Assembly (NCBI RefSeq): GCF_029961155.1
Contig: NZ_JASBRH010000028.1
Coordinates: 1 to 52,512, forward strand
Source: Pontibacterium granulatum
GTDB taxonomy: Bacteria > Pseudomonadota > Gammaproteobacteria > Pseudomonadales > Balneatricaceae
Length of the DNA: 52,512 nucleotides
Direction: 5' to 3'
Shown: positions 9,184-17,047 of the stretch, piece after piece
Layout: each line of letters begins with the position of its first letter
Position numbering within the stretch: the first letter of the stretch is position 1
The notes under the pieces: model-generated
Database searches by the model: none
What the model saw: the letters and a program-made list of their open reading frames with translations, nothing else
Told to the model about the DNA's origin: nothing
Translations under genes and position numbers: made by a program

Positions 9184-9828
9184 ATGAGCAGTAAACGCCC
9201 AAACCCCAGTAAACGTTTTACCCACGAAGAGCCGGATACGCTGGTGTATCAGATCGATGACCGTCTGTACGTAAACCTGACCGACCGCTGCACCCTGGCC
9301 TGCACCTTCTGCCCGAAACACAACGGCTGTACGGAGGTGAAGGGGCACGAACTGTATCTGTCGGAACGACCTGCAGCGGACAAGATCATCGAACTGATTG
9401 GTGATCCGACTCGCTACACCGAAATCGTGTTCTGCGGTTTCGGCGAACCCACCCTGCGTCTGAAAGATCTTCTTAAAGTGGCCAAAGCGGTCAAAGCCCG
9501 GGGTGGCAAAACCCGCATCAATACCGATGGCTTGGCCAATCGTGTTCACAAGCGTGACGTCACCGGCGAGATGGCCGAATGCATCGATGCTCTGTCGATC
9601 TCACTCAACGCCCAGGATGAGGTTACCTACAACAAGCACTGCGAGCCCAGCCTGAAAGGATCTCACGCAGAGGTTCTGAAATTCATCGAAGCTGCAGCCA
9701 AAGTAATCCCAGACGTATCCGCCACTGCAATTGATGGTCTTGAAGGGGTTGATGTTGTGCAGTGTGCAGCGCTCACCGAAGCCCGTGGCGCCAAATTCCG
9801 TGCCCGCTATCTAGACGTCGTAGGTTAG
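9184..9828 (+). CDS. Small radical SAM protein, probably TatD-associated type
   Basis: A 214-residue radical SAM protein with the canonical CxxxCxxC cluster motif at C36, C40 and C43 (CTLACTFC) and a SAM-binding FCGFGEPTLR segment. Short length, the VNLTDRC lead-in and the INTDGLANR stretch resemble the family annotated as TatD-associated radical SAM proteins (TIGR04038). I am only moderately sure of this subfamily. No TatD nuclease gene is adjacent here; the partner upstream is yhcC. The ribosome binding site is weak. The substrate is unknown. Confidence 0.8.
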   Translation: MSSKRPNPSKRFTHEEPDTLVYQIDDRLYVNLTDRCTLACTFCPKHNGCTEVKGHELYLSERPAADKIIELIGDPTRYTEIVFCGFGEPTLRLKDLLKVAKAVKARGGKTRINTDGLANRVHKRDVTGEMAECIDALSISLNAQDEVTYNKHCEPSLKGSHAEVLKFIEAAAKVIPDVSATAIDGLEGVDVVQCAALTEARGAKFRARYLDVVG

Positions 9829-9930
9829 CGTTAAGTCCGACAGGCTCCCAGGCCCTCAATCCAGTGTTTAGCACCTACACTTAAATGACCGTTCCAGAAC
9901 CATATGCGACGATCATAAGGAGTGCTGACG

Positions 9931-10788
9931 ATGTCTGAACAACACTGGATTCTAACCGCCCATTGCCCAAGCCGCCTGGGCACTGTCGATGCCGTTACTG
10001 GCCTGCTTTATCAGCAGGGACAATATATCGATGACCTGAAGTCGTTTGACGACAGACTGCATCAGCACTTCTTTATCCGCGCGCAATTCCGTCCCGAAAA
10101 GCAGTTCGATGAAGATGCCTTTCGGGTAGCGTTCGCGCCACGTGCGGCAAAGTTTGGTATGGAGTGGAACCTCACACCCTCCAACCTAAAGTACAAGGTA
10201 GTGATTATGGTCTCCAAGTTTGATCACTGCCTGAACGACCTGCTCTACCGTTACCGTATCGGTCAGTTGCCAATCGAGATACCGGCGATCATCTCCAACC
10301 ACCCGGATCTGAAACCACTGGCCGATTGGCACAAGATTCCCTATTACCACCTACCGATCACTGCGGAAACCAAGTCGGAACAGGAAGCGGATGTCTGGAA
10401 GATTGTCTGCGATAGCGATGCGGATCTGGTGGTGCTCGCCCGTTACATGCAAGTGCTGTCGGGAGATATGTGCGAGAAGCTTTCCGGTAAAGCGATCAAT
10501 ATCCACCACTCATTATTGCCCGGCTTCAAAGGCGCACGCCCGTACCACCAGGCATACGAGAAAGGGGTCAAGCTGGTCGGCGCCACCGCACATTACGTGA
10601 ATACCGACCTGGATGAAGGTCCGATTATCACGCAGGATATTGAACCCGTGGATCACAGTTACTATCCGGAAGACCTGACCGCGAAAGGTCGTGATATCGA
10701 ATGTGTCACCCTCGCCCGTGCGGTTCAGTACCACATTGAGCGACGGGTATTCCAGAGCGGAAATCGTTGCGTCGTATTTTCTGACTAG
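9931..10788 (+). CDS. purU: Formyltetrahydrofolate deformylase
   Basis: PurU hydrolyses 10-formyl-tetrahydrofolate to formate and tetrahydrofolate, balancing one-carbon pools. The 285-residue protein has an N-terminal ACT domain (about 1-85) and a C-terminal formyltransferase-fold domain. The catalytic trio is visible as N190, H192 (AINIHHSLLPG) and D228 (DLDEGPII). The ATG at 9931 has AAGGAG eight bases upstream; an in-frame GTG nine bases earlier has no such site. The gene stands alone, convergent with the PhoD-like gene, with a hairpin overlapping its stop codon. Confidence 0.96.
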   Translation: MSEQHWILTAHCPSRLGTVDAVTGLLYQQGQYIDDLKSFDDRLHQHFFIRAQFRPEKQFDEDAFRVAFAPRAAKFGMEWNLTPSNLKYKVVIMVSKFDHCLNDLLYRYRIGQLPIEIPAIISNHPDLKPLADWHKIPYYHLPITAETKSEQEADVWKIVCDSDADLVVLARYMQVLSGDMCEKLSGKAINIHHSLLPGFKGARPYHQAYEKGVKLVGATAHYVNTDLDEGPIITQDIEPVDHSYYPEDLTAKGRDIECVTLARAVQYHIERRVFQSGNRCVVFSD

Positions 10789-10806
10789 GGCTTGTTATCA
10801 AGCCCT
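10787..10806. terminator. Hairpin between convergent genes
   Basis: AGGGCTTG-TTAT-CAAGCCCT is a perfect 8-bp stem overlapping the purU stop codon. No T-run follows on either strand, so intrinsic termination is plausible but not certain. Confidence 0.45.
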
Positions 10807-10810
10807 GACA

Positions 10811-12733
10811 TCAGTCACTCACCAGCGGCTGTTCGGCTTTTGGATCGGGGAAATCGGTCCGGGAGCCATCCGCTCCCAGCACTTGGATGCGCACCGGAAC
10901 TCCCTCCTCATTCAGTCTCACCAACCCCAGCCCACTTCCGTTATGCAGGTGATGATCATCGGTGGTTGGCCGTCGCGCCTTAATCCTCATCCGCCGGCGC
11001 TTGGTAAACCAGTTAAGCGGCGAGCGGCTGCCGTACATAACCCGGTTCAGCAGATCCAGCTTTGGTAAAAGCGACGTTGGAAACTCGTTTTTCATACCAC
11101 TGCAGGTAATCTGCCAGATATTCGGACTGTTCTTACGGAAACGGATCAGCACGTCATACACAAAGGAGTAATGCACATCACCGGACAAGATCACGAAGTT
11201 CTGAGGTGTTTTCGGATGACGAAAGATATTCAGCAAGGTATTGGCAGATCCCGGGTGCGCCATCCAGTTTTCCGCATCCACCATCAGAGCATGACCAAAA
11301 TAGGTAAAGACACGCTGTATCGTCTCAATTAGTTTCACGCCAAAGATCGGCGCAGGTGAAACCATCACCACCGCAGGTTCACCAATCAACTCCTGCTGCA
11401 TATCTGACAGCGCTTCCCAATCCATCAGACCAGATGGCTTGGCAAGCCTGCTTTCCGAGCGCCAGCGTCGGGTACGCGTATCCAGCACCACCAGCTTCGG
11501 AGCTGTTGCGAGACTGTAGTGCCAATGTTCAAAGTGCAACAGGGTATCGATCAATGCGTCCTGATTGTCACTAGTAGGGTCCCCAAAGTAGTCCTGAATC
11601 TGCTGCATAAACTCTACCGGGAAGTGCTGCGGTGCGTTGCCCCACCCCTGGCATAGCCAGTACCCGATCAGGGCATTCCCGATAATACGGCGCGAAAACG
11701 GATTGCCATACGCCGCCTCCTCCCATCCCCGGGTCAAGTTCCAGTCATCGGTCACATCGTGATCGTCAAAGATCATATACACCGGCATATGTGCCATGGC
11801 ACGCTGCACGCCCCCCAGCCCATCAACAAAATGAGCCAGCTGCTTCTGTTCTTCCAGGTATTTATCACGATGAGGCTCAGATACATCCTTCACACTGATG
11901 CGGACGTATTTCCATAACACCGGTGACCACACCAGCAGGTACATGGCAATCACCTCGCCGAAGGTGATCAGGTGGTTGTGCGCACCGTCGGCCGTAAAGA
12001 TCGGTTTGCGCGCACCTCCAAAGAATTTATCACGCAGGGTCTCGTTGGCCTTGTTGTGCGGCAGCAGCTGCTCGCGCTGGTAGTAACAGCAGGTGTTGGT
12101 GTAAAGATCGTCGCTGTCGGTAATCGTCGCGCCTTGGATCTCTTCTCCATGAAGTCCCAGCAGTCGAATCACTTGATGAATTGCGGTCAACATCGGGCCG
12201 GCCACATCGTCGGCGTAGATCTGGTCACCGCTCATTAGCAGCAATGATGGCCGCTTGCTGTCATCCTGCAACGATTCCGCGATGAGCTGGTCTGCCTGTA
12301 GCAGTCCATCACCGCTGGCATAATGGGGTTTACGGCAGGAACCGTGCAGAATTCTGTCGAGATGAGTTTTAAGTACCAGCGTTGGCTCAGTCTCCCCGTC
12401 ATAAAGGAGGCCCGGCTGCAATTCAGCAAGTCGCTTCTCACCCGCTTCACTGTTGATAACAAGGTCGTAACCGAAACGCTGGTTGGTTGGCAGCGGCTGC
12501 TCCAAGTGGAGATCGACCAAGTAGACCCAGGCCCGCTCTCCTATTCGCAAGCACTCACAATGAGGCGCCACCAGTGGATACAGCCGCGTGGATCCATTCG
12601 GCAACGTTAGCTGCACAGATCCATCCAGCGTACGGCTTGTTACAAACCAGATCACCATCTGCTCCGGCATCAAGCGTCGTACGATAGGCCCAGCAATCAG
12701 TTCCGGTAATGCCTGCTCCATTTCCCCATCCAT
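10811..12733 (-). CDS. PhoD-like metallophosphatase family protein
   Basis: A 640-residue protein with the metal-binding blocks of the PhoD-like phosphatase family, in order: LHGSCRKPHY, LLMSGDQIYADD, MIFDDHDVTDDWN and VILSGDVHYSF. These Asp/His/Asn blocks would bind a dinuclear metal centre. No signal peptide or twin-arginine motif is visible at the N-terminus (MDGEMEQALPELIAG), unlike secreted PhoD enzymes, so it is predicted to be cytoplasmic. The N-terminal 130 residues form a separate region before the catalytic part. The substrate is unknown. The start at 12733 is preferred; 12721 is an alternative with GGGGA too close to the ATG. Confidence 0.85.
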   Translation of the reverse strand: MDGEMEQALPELIAGPIVRRLMPEQMVIWFVTSRTLDGSVQLTLPNGSTRLYPLVAPHCECLRIGERAWVYLVDLHLEQPLPTNQRFGYDLVINSEAGEKRLAELQPGLLYDGETEPTLVLKTHLDRILHGSCRKPHYASGDGLLQADQLIAESLQDDSKRPSLLLMSGDQIYADDVAGPMLTAIHQVIRLLGLHGEEIQGATITDSDDLYTNTCCYYQREQLLPHNKANETLRDKFFGGARKPIFTADGAHNHLITFGEVIAMYLLVWSPVLWKYVRISVKDVSEPHRDKYLEEQKQLAHFVDGLGGVQRAMAHMPVYMIFDDHDVTDDWNLTRGWEEAAYGNPFSRRIIGNALIGYWLCQGWGNAPQHFPVEFMQQIQDYFGDPTSDNQDALIDTLLHFEHWHYSLATAPKLVVLDTRTRRWRSESRLAKPSGLMDWEALSDMQQELIGEPAVVMVSPAPIFGVKLIETIQRVFTYFGHALMVDAENWMAHPGSANTLLNIFRHPKTPQNFVILSGDVHYSFVYDVLIRFRKNSPNIWQITCSGMKNEFPTSLLPKLDLLNRVMYGSRSPLNWFTKRRRMRIKARRPTTDDHHLHNGSGLGLVRLNEEGVPVRIQVLGADGSRTDFPDPKAEQPLVSD

Positions 12734-12934
12734 ACTTCAAGACTTTCAACTGCTTAGGTTAAGTATAAAGACCTTAATAGACAAACTTAGTGCCTTAATG
12801 CAGATGATAGGCCCGAAACGTTAACTTCCCCTTAATTGGGTAAAAACACCAAACTGAGCACAAATCCATCAACTGTTTCGAACTTTGGCCGATAACGTGG
12901 GATACTTAAGGCGACTTTCAAAGAGTAGAACGGT

Positions 12935-13624
12935 ATGAGCATCAACAATTTTGGTCAGTCGATATCGGCGCAAGCCAAGCACCCTGACAAACCTCAACAG
13001 TTTGGCCAACAGGTATCCCAGCAGGCCCATGCCAAGAATGAAGTCAAGCGCGCTGAACGCGCCGCAGAAACACCTGCGATGACGCCTCAGCAGCAGGCAA
13101 AGGCGGAGCTCAATCGCTCCATCATGGAAGCGTCCCTGCAGGTTAATATCAACGCCGGGAACGAATCTCTGACGTTGGCGTTTAAAGCGGCAACAGAAAA
13201 GCTGAACGAGATTCTGGAGCCACAGCTTGGTCCCCGGGCGATCGATAACGCAGTAGAGAGCGGACTGGACGTTTCGCCGGAAGCCACTGCCGACCGCATT
13301 GTTTCACTCACAACCGGTCTTTTCAGCGCTTTCCAGAATGCCAACCCGGAACTTCAGGGCAGTGAACTGGTGGATCACTTCACCGATGTGATCGGTGGCG
13401 GTATTTTGCAGGGCTTTAACGAAGCACGCGAGATACTTGATGGCATGGGAGTACTTACCGAAGAGATCGCGGGTAATATCGACCAGACCTATAACCTGGT
13501 TACTGAGAAACTGGAGCAGTTCCGCATTGATAATGGCGGTTCTGATCGGACCGTAGAAACTGATAGCAGCTCGGAAGAACCGGCTACCGATACTCCAACC
13601 CCGCCAATATCATCCGAAGTGTAA
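12935..13624 (+). CDS. DUF5610 domain protein
   Basis: A 229-residue hydrophilic protein that resembles DUF5610 proteins, which have no known function. Residues 1-60 are polar and glutamine-rich (QQFGQQVSQQAHAKN). The likely domain spans about 65-205. The C-terminus is an acidic, proline- and threonine-rich tail. There is no signal peptide or membrane segment. It has its own terminator. The 200 bp upstream are AT-rich and carry an ATTGGGTAAAAACACC stretch at about 12835 that weakly resembles the recurring promoter motif. Confidence 0.7.
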   Translation: MSINNFGQSISAQAKHPDKPQQFGQQVSQQAHAKNEVKRAERAAETPAMTPQQQAKAELNRSIMEASLQVNINAGNESLTLAFKAATEKLNEILEPQLGPRAIDNAVESGLDVSPEATADRIVSLTTGLFSAFQNANPELQGSELVDHFTDVIGGGILQGFNEAREILDGMGVLTEEIAGNIDQTYNLVTEKLEQFRIDNGGSDRTVETDSSSEEPATDTPTPPISSEV

Positions 13625-13633
13625 TCCAACAAA

Positions 13634-13659
13634 AAGGCCACTTATCCAGAAGTGGCCTT
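13634..13659. terminator. Rho-independent terminator
   Basis: AAGGCCACTT pairs with AAGTGGCCTT over a six-base loop. It has an A-run on the left and a T-rich stretch on the right, between the convergent DUF5610 and GGDEF genes. Confidence 0.85.
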
Positions 13660-13667
13660 GTTCTTAT

Positions 13668-14891
13668 CTAAAGCCCGCTAACCCTGTTCCGCCCCTGTTC
13701 CTTGGCTTGATAGAGCGCTCTGTCGGCGCGGTCGACCGTATCTTCAAAGCAAGCATCATCTTCGCTCACCAGTGACACGCCAATACTCACAGTCACACTA
13801 ACGACGCCGCCATCAAAATCTATCGGTTGACTGGAGATACCACTGCGAATACGTTCTGCGATGCTCCATGCATCTTCGCTGCTTCCGCCAGGCAGCACCA
13901 GAATAAACTCTTCGCCACCGTAACGGCCCACGTTGCTGTAGTTACGCACGGCCTGAGCCAGATAGTCTGCAACCTGCCTCAGCACCTGATCGCCCACAAC
14001 ATGACCGTAGTTGTCGTTGATCGATTTGAAATGATCCAGATCGATCATCATTACACTGTAAGGAGTGTGCTCAGACCCGATAGACAAACGCTTATAACGA
14101 GAAAATTCCTGCTCGCCGCGTATGGCGATCTCACGGCGATTGATCAGGCCTGTAAGCGAATCTCGAATAGCCATGTCATGCAATTTTTCCTGGGCATCCA
14201 ACAAACGGTTTACAGCCGTCTTCAGGAACAGGTACGCAATGGAGAACACCAACAGCAACACCGATCCCAACACCACCACAGACATCGTAACGCCATTCGC
14301 CACCTCATTTCTGAATATAGTGGTGTCCTGGTAGATTTCGAAGCAACCAACCACCGCGCCATCAGCATTTCGAATAGGTACGTAGGTCTCTACCACATCA
14401 ACATCAAACCGCTGCTCGGACTTAATGTCCAAAATCGATTCCTTTGTCTGCAGATTGGATACCGGTTCGCCTTGCAGCGCTTTTAGGAGATTCGGGTTGT
14501 TGGCGTTTTGCTGCCCGATAATCGAACGGTCGGTGCTGTATACCACAGTACGATTCGGGGAAAAGACTTTAACTTTGAGGATACCGTGGGGTGACAGGAA
14601 CTTATCCATACGCTGATCAAGCCTGTCCAATGCAGCGCTATCCATGTAATCCGTCAACGGTGATTCTGAAGGGGAAGACGCTTTAAGAAAGCGACTTTCG
14701 ATCGCAATAATCAACTCACTGGTACGGATCGCGTCCAGCTTGGATATTTTAATTACGTAGCTTTGATACAGCCAGTGTGTACCAGCGACAGAGGCAATCA
14801 GGATAATGGTGGTTGCGACCATCGCCACAACTTGTAACAGACCGATCAGTTTCTGGGGGTCACGACCTACATCGCCATTGGTACTGCTCAT
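13668..14891 (-). CDS. Membrane-bound diguanylate cyclase (GGDEF)
   Basis: A 407-residue protein predicted to make c-di-GMP. Membrane helices lie at about 18-45 and 205-228. Between them is a periplasmic sensor region of about 150 residues with PAS/Cache-like features. The GGDEF domain fills residues 240-407, with active-site GGEEF, an accepted catalytic variant. The residues before it read RNYSNVGRYGGEEF, so the RxxD inhibitory site is degenerate (Ser instead of Asp) and product inhibition may be weak. Transcribed alone. The 226-bp gap to the next gene holds its promoter and the terminator at 15063-15095. Confidence 0.92.
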   Translation of the reverse strand: MSSTNGDVGRDPQKLIGLLQVVAMVATTIILIASVAGTHWLYQSYVIKISKLDAIRTSELIIAIESRFLKASSPSESPLTDYMDSAALDRLDQRMDKFLSPHGILKVKVFSPNRTVVYSTDRSIIGQQNANNPNLLKALQGEPVSNLQTKESILDIKSEQRFDVDVVETYVPIRNADGAVVGCFEIYQDTTIFRNEVANGVTMSVVVLGSVLLLVFSIAYLFLKTAVNRLLDAQEKLHDMAIRDSLTGLINRREIAIRGEQEFSRYKRLSIGSEHTPYSVMMIDLDHFKSINDNYGHVVGDQVLRQVADYLAQAVRNYSNVGRYGGEEFILVLPGGSSEDAWSIAERIRSGISSQPIDFDGGVVSVTVSIGVSLVSEDDACFEDTVDRADRALYQAKEQGRNRVSGL

Positions 14892-15062
14892 ACAACTACT
14901 CTGATGAATCCCGTTACTTCTAGATACGGAAGAGCAATCCTATCCCCACCGTTTTTAGCAGTCCGTTCTGCAATAAGCTCTATGCTAATACATAAAGATG
15001 AAATGTATAGTACAAGCTACAAGCCCCTTAAATCCTACCGTAGAGCACGAGACAGTAAAAAC

Positions 15063-15095
15063 AAAAAAGGCCGCAACTCCAGTCGCGGCCTTTTT
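15063..15095 (-). terminator. Rho-independent terminator of the 61-residue gene
   Basis: On the minus strand GGCCGC/GCGGCC form the stem (extended by A/T pairs), followed by a run of Ts. It stands 23 bases after the stop codon of the small gene at 15118. Confidence 0.88.
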
Positions 15096-15117
15096 ATTCT
15101 TTTAAGAAGCCGGTGTA

Positions 15118-15303
15118 TTAGTGCAGCTCGTCGTACTTCTTACGAATCGCCACCAACTGAGGCTGGATATCCAGCGGCGCGTAGTTCATCGCCTGATCAA
15201 ATAGATCTTTATTCTCCTCAGACAGGCGCTCTTCTTCTGACATGGCTGACAGTTTCTGCATCGCTTCGATAAATTTTGGATGCGGATTAGTTGCGTTTGA
15301 CAT
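15118..15303 (-). CDS. 61-residue conserved-looking small protein, function unknown
   Basis: A short soluble, charged protein (MSNATNPHPKFIEAMQKLSA at the start) that I do not recognise. It is supported as a real gene by a strong AGGAGGG ribosome site eight bases before the ATG, a well-formed terminator just after the stop, and no overlap with other genes. It is predicted to be mainly helical, with acidic and basic stretches (SEEERLSEENKDLF, then IRKKYDEL). There are no cysteines, no signal peptide and no membrane segment. Confidence 0.75.
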   Translation of the reverse strand: MSNATNPHPKFIEAMQKLSAMSEEERLSEENKDLFDQAMNYAPLDIQPQLVAIRKKYDELH

Positions 15304-15408
15304 AACAGAGCCCTCCTATCAGTGGCAGTATGTTAAGCACATTCTAGCCAAAAGCCTGTGACATGTAACCGCTTCATCTAATAAAAACTAATGAAAATTT
15401 CGTAGCAT

Positions 15409-15855
15409 TTACTCGGTTTTTCTGCGTCCAAGCATTATTACAATAAAGCTGATCACTTCGTCGCCATGCTGGTTATATCCGCGGAACTGGATGCGCAGAA
15501 TACCCCGGTCAGGTTTTGAACGCGAAGGTTTCGCCGACAGGATCTCCGCCTCACTGCGGATCGTATCTCCTGGTCGCACCGGCGCCAGAAAGCGCAGTTC
15601 ATAGATGCCGGGCCCACCCATACTCACCTTTTCGAACACGCCATTTTGCACAACCATCCGGAAGCACAGTGCCAACGTCTGGAATCCGCTGGCAATCAAA
15701 CCACCGTAAGGGCTCTCCGAAGCAGCCTGCGCATCAATATGGAACGGCTGCGGATCATAGGTCAGCGCAAAATCCAGCACCTGCCCTTCGCTGAGGGTAA
15801 AACCCGGCGCGGTAAAACGTTCGCCCTCTTTAAAATCATCCAAGTAACGATTCAT
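15409..15855 (-). CDS. MaoC-like hydratase domain protein
   Basis: A 148-residue hot-dog fold protein of the MaoC/R-specific enoyl-CoA hydratase family. The hydratase motif has D34 and H39 (YDPQPFHID), followed by the family's GLIASGFQTLAL. These residues are the catalytic dyad in studied R-hydratases. The start at 15855 has AAGGAG seven bases upstream. A longer frame to 15978 would run back through the terminator at 15915-15937 and is rejected. The upstream SDR is separated by that terminator, so this gene probably has its own promoter. Likely substrate is a short or branched acyl-CoA, inferred from context only. Confidence 0.87.
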   Translation of the reverse strand: MNRYLDDFKEGERFTAPGFTLSEGQVLDFALTYDPQPFHIDAQAASESPYGGLIASGFQTLALCFRMVVQNGVFEKVSMGGPGIYELRFLAPVRPGDTIRSEAEILSAKPSRSKPDRGILRIQFRGYNQHGDEVISFIVIMLGRRKTE

Positions 15856-15914
15856 AGCGGTCTCCTTAGTTATTTTTATTTGTGGTGATGCCTGTATTTG
15901 CTTTTTTTGGACAT

Positions 15915-15937
15915 AAAAAAAGGGGAGCGAACTCCCC
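15915..15937 (-). terminator. Rho-independent terminator after the SDR gene
   Basis: Minus-strand GGGGAG-TTCG-CTCCCC with a stable tetraloop, followed by seven Ts. It lies about 115 bases after the SDR stop codon and just before maoC. Confidence 0.93.
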
Positions 15938-16050
15938 CAAGTGACGTACCAACAGAGTACTAGTGCAGTTAACGGCACTAAACAACGGTCGTCTTTCAGC
16001 TAACAAGCAAAGAACCTGTTTAACCTGCAAAATGCGCGTTTCACATACGC

Positions 16051-16812
16051 TTAGATGCGCAGGCCACCGTCCATTTCTACGATGCGGCCGGTGAAGAATT
16101 CGTTTTCGATAATGTACTGCAGGGTGTGGGCCATCTCTTCCACTTCACCCAAGCGACGCAGAGGCACTGCAGATACCATGCGTTCAATCGCTTCCGGCTT
16201 CATCTGTGCAGTCATCTCAGTAGCGATTACGCCCGGTGCAATGCCACCTACACGGATACCGAAGCGCGCCAGTTCACGAGACCAGCTCACAGCCATGGTT
16301 GCTACACCCGCTTTTGTCGCGGAGTAGTTGGTCTGGCCCATGTTGCCTGCGCGGGATACGGAGGAGATGTTTATGATGACACCACCTTTGCCCTGCTGCG
16401 CCATGATGGCTGCCGCCTCACGTCCACACAGGAAGGTGCCGGTCATGTTGACAGTCAGCACAGACTCCCAGTTTTCCAGCGACATCTTGCCGACCAGCTC
16501 ACCATCTTTCATCTTGATTAGCATGCCATCACGCATCAGACCAGCGTTGTTCACCAAACCATTAATCTCGCCAAAGTCTTCTTTGATCTGCGCAAAAGTG
16601 CTTTCTACTGCAGGTTCATCAGTGATGTTGCAGATATAACCACGTGCTTCTCCACCCAGTTCCTGACACTGGCCTACAGCGGTATCCAGATCGTCCTGAT
16701 TCAGATCGATCAATGCCAGCTTGCCGCCCTGCTTTGCCAGGTGCTCAGCCATCGCACGTCCCAGACCACGACCGCCGCCGGTGATTACAAAAACACTGTC
16801 TTTAACCTGCAT
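16051..16812 (-). CDS. Short-chain dehydrogenase/reductase, probable 3-hydroxyacyl-CoA dehydrogenase
   Basis: A 253-residue classical SDR: TGGGRGLG nucleotide motif at 11-18, NNAG at about 88-91, and catalytic S150, Y163 and K167 (YSATK). The start at 16812 has AGGAGAGG upstream; a longer frame to 16863 lacks family support. SDRs of this type sit in gammaproteobacterial isoleucine/valine clusters, where they oxidise 3-hydroxy-2-methylbutyryl-CoA. That role fits here because the gene follows the mms operon and has a LiuR-like palindrome 65 bp upstream. A FabG-like 3-oxoacyl reductase is the alternative. Transcribed separately from prpE, as a hairpin and its own promoter elements intervene. Confidence 0.85.
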   Translation of the reverse strand: MQVKDSVFVITGGGRGLGRAMAEHLAKQGGKLALIDLNQDDLDTAVGQCQELGGEARGYICNITDEPAVESTFAQIKEDFGEINGLVNNAGLMRDGMLIKMKDGELVGKMSLENWESVLTVNMTGTFLCGREAAAIMAQQGKGGVIINISSVSRAGNMGQTNYSATKAGVATMAVSWSRELARFGIRVGGIAPGVIATEMTAQMKPEAIERMVSAVPLRRLGEVEEMAHTLQYIIENEFFTGRIVEMDGGLRI

Positions 16813-16876
16813 AGAACCTCTCCTGCTTTTTCTGTGTAATGCCGGTTGAAACCGGCTATACAACTTATTCTTTACT

Positions 16877-16892
16877 CTTACGTTAACGTCAA
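16877..16892 (-). promoter_or_regulatory. LiuR-like operator upstream of the SDR gene
   Basis: The minus-strand 16-mer TTGACGTTAACGTAAG is nearly palindromic about GTTAAC. It shares arms with the sites before liuR, the thiolase and livG. LiuR is a MerR-type repressor known to bind such ACGTnnACGT palindromes in proteobacteria. Site identity is inferred from similarity. Confidence 0.65.
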
Positions 16893-16925
16893 TTTAACGT
16901 GTTTCTCAGCGGAATGCGAGAGAAA

Positions 16926-16943
16926 ATAGGTATTTTCCCTAAT
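16926..16943 (-). promoter_or_regulatory. Recurrent motif ATTAGGGAAAATACCTAT upstream of the SDR gene
   Basis: Matches the ETF-QO copy at 16 of 18 positions. It lies about 115 bp upstream of the SDR start, just upstream of the LiuR-like site. Confidence 0.4.
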
Positions 16944-16982
16944 AAATTTTCAGTGCGGCGTTAGTGCTTAAATAGAATAGAG

Positions 16983-17018
16983 AGCGTCGGCACCGTCCTA
17001 GCAAACGGCGCCAACGCT
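16983..17018 (-). terminator. Imperfect hairpin after prpE
   Basis: AGCGT-c-GGC-a-CCGT pairs with ACGG-c-GCC-a-ACGCT. On the minus strand it is followed by CTCTCTATTCTATTT. It probably ends the mmsA-to-prpE transcript, but the T-run is broken. Confidence 0.5.
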
Positions 17019-17047
17019 GGGGACATCGGTACTCGATGTTAGGTGTA

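Noticed and set aside
15856-15978. Longer MaoC reading frame
   Set aside because: It reads back through a strong terminator of the upstream gene; the start at 15855 has AAGGAG.
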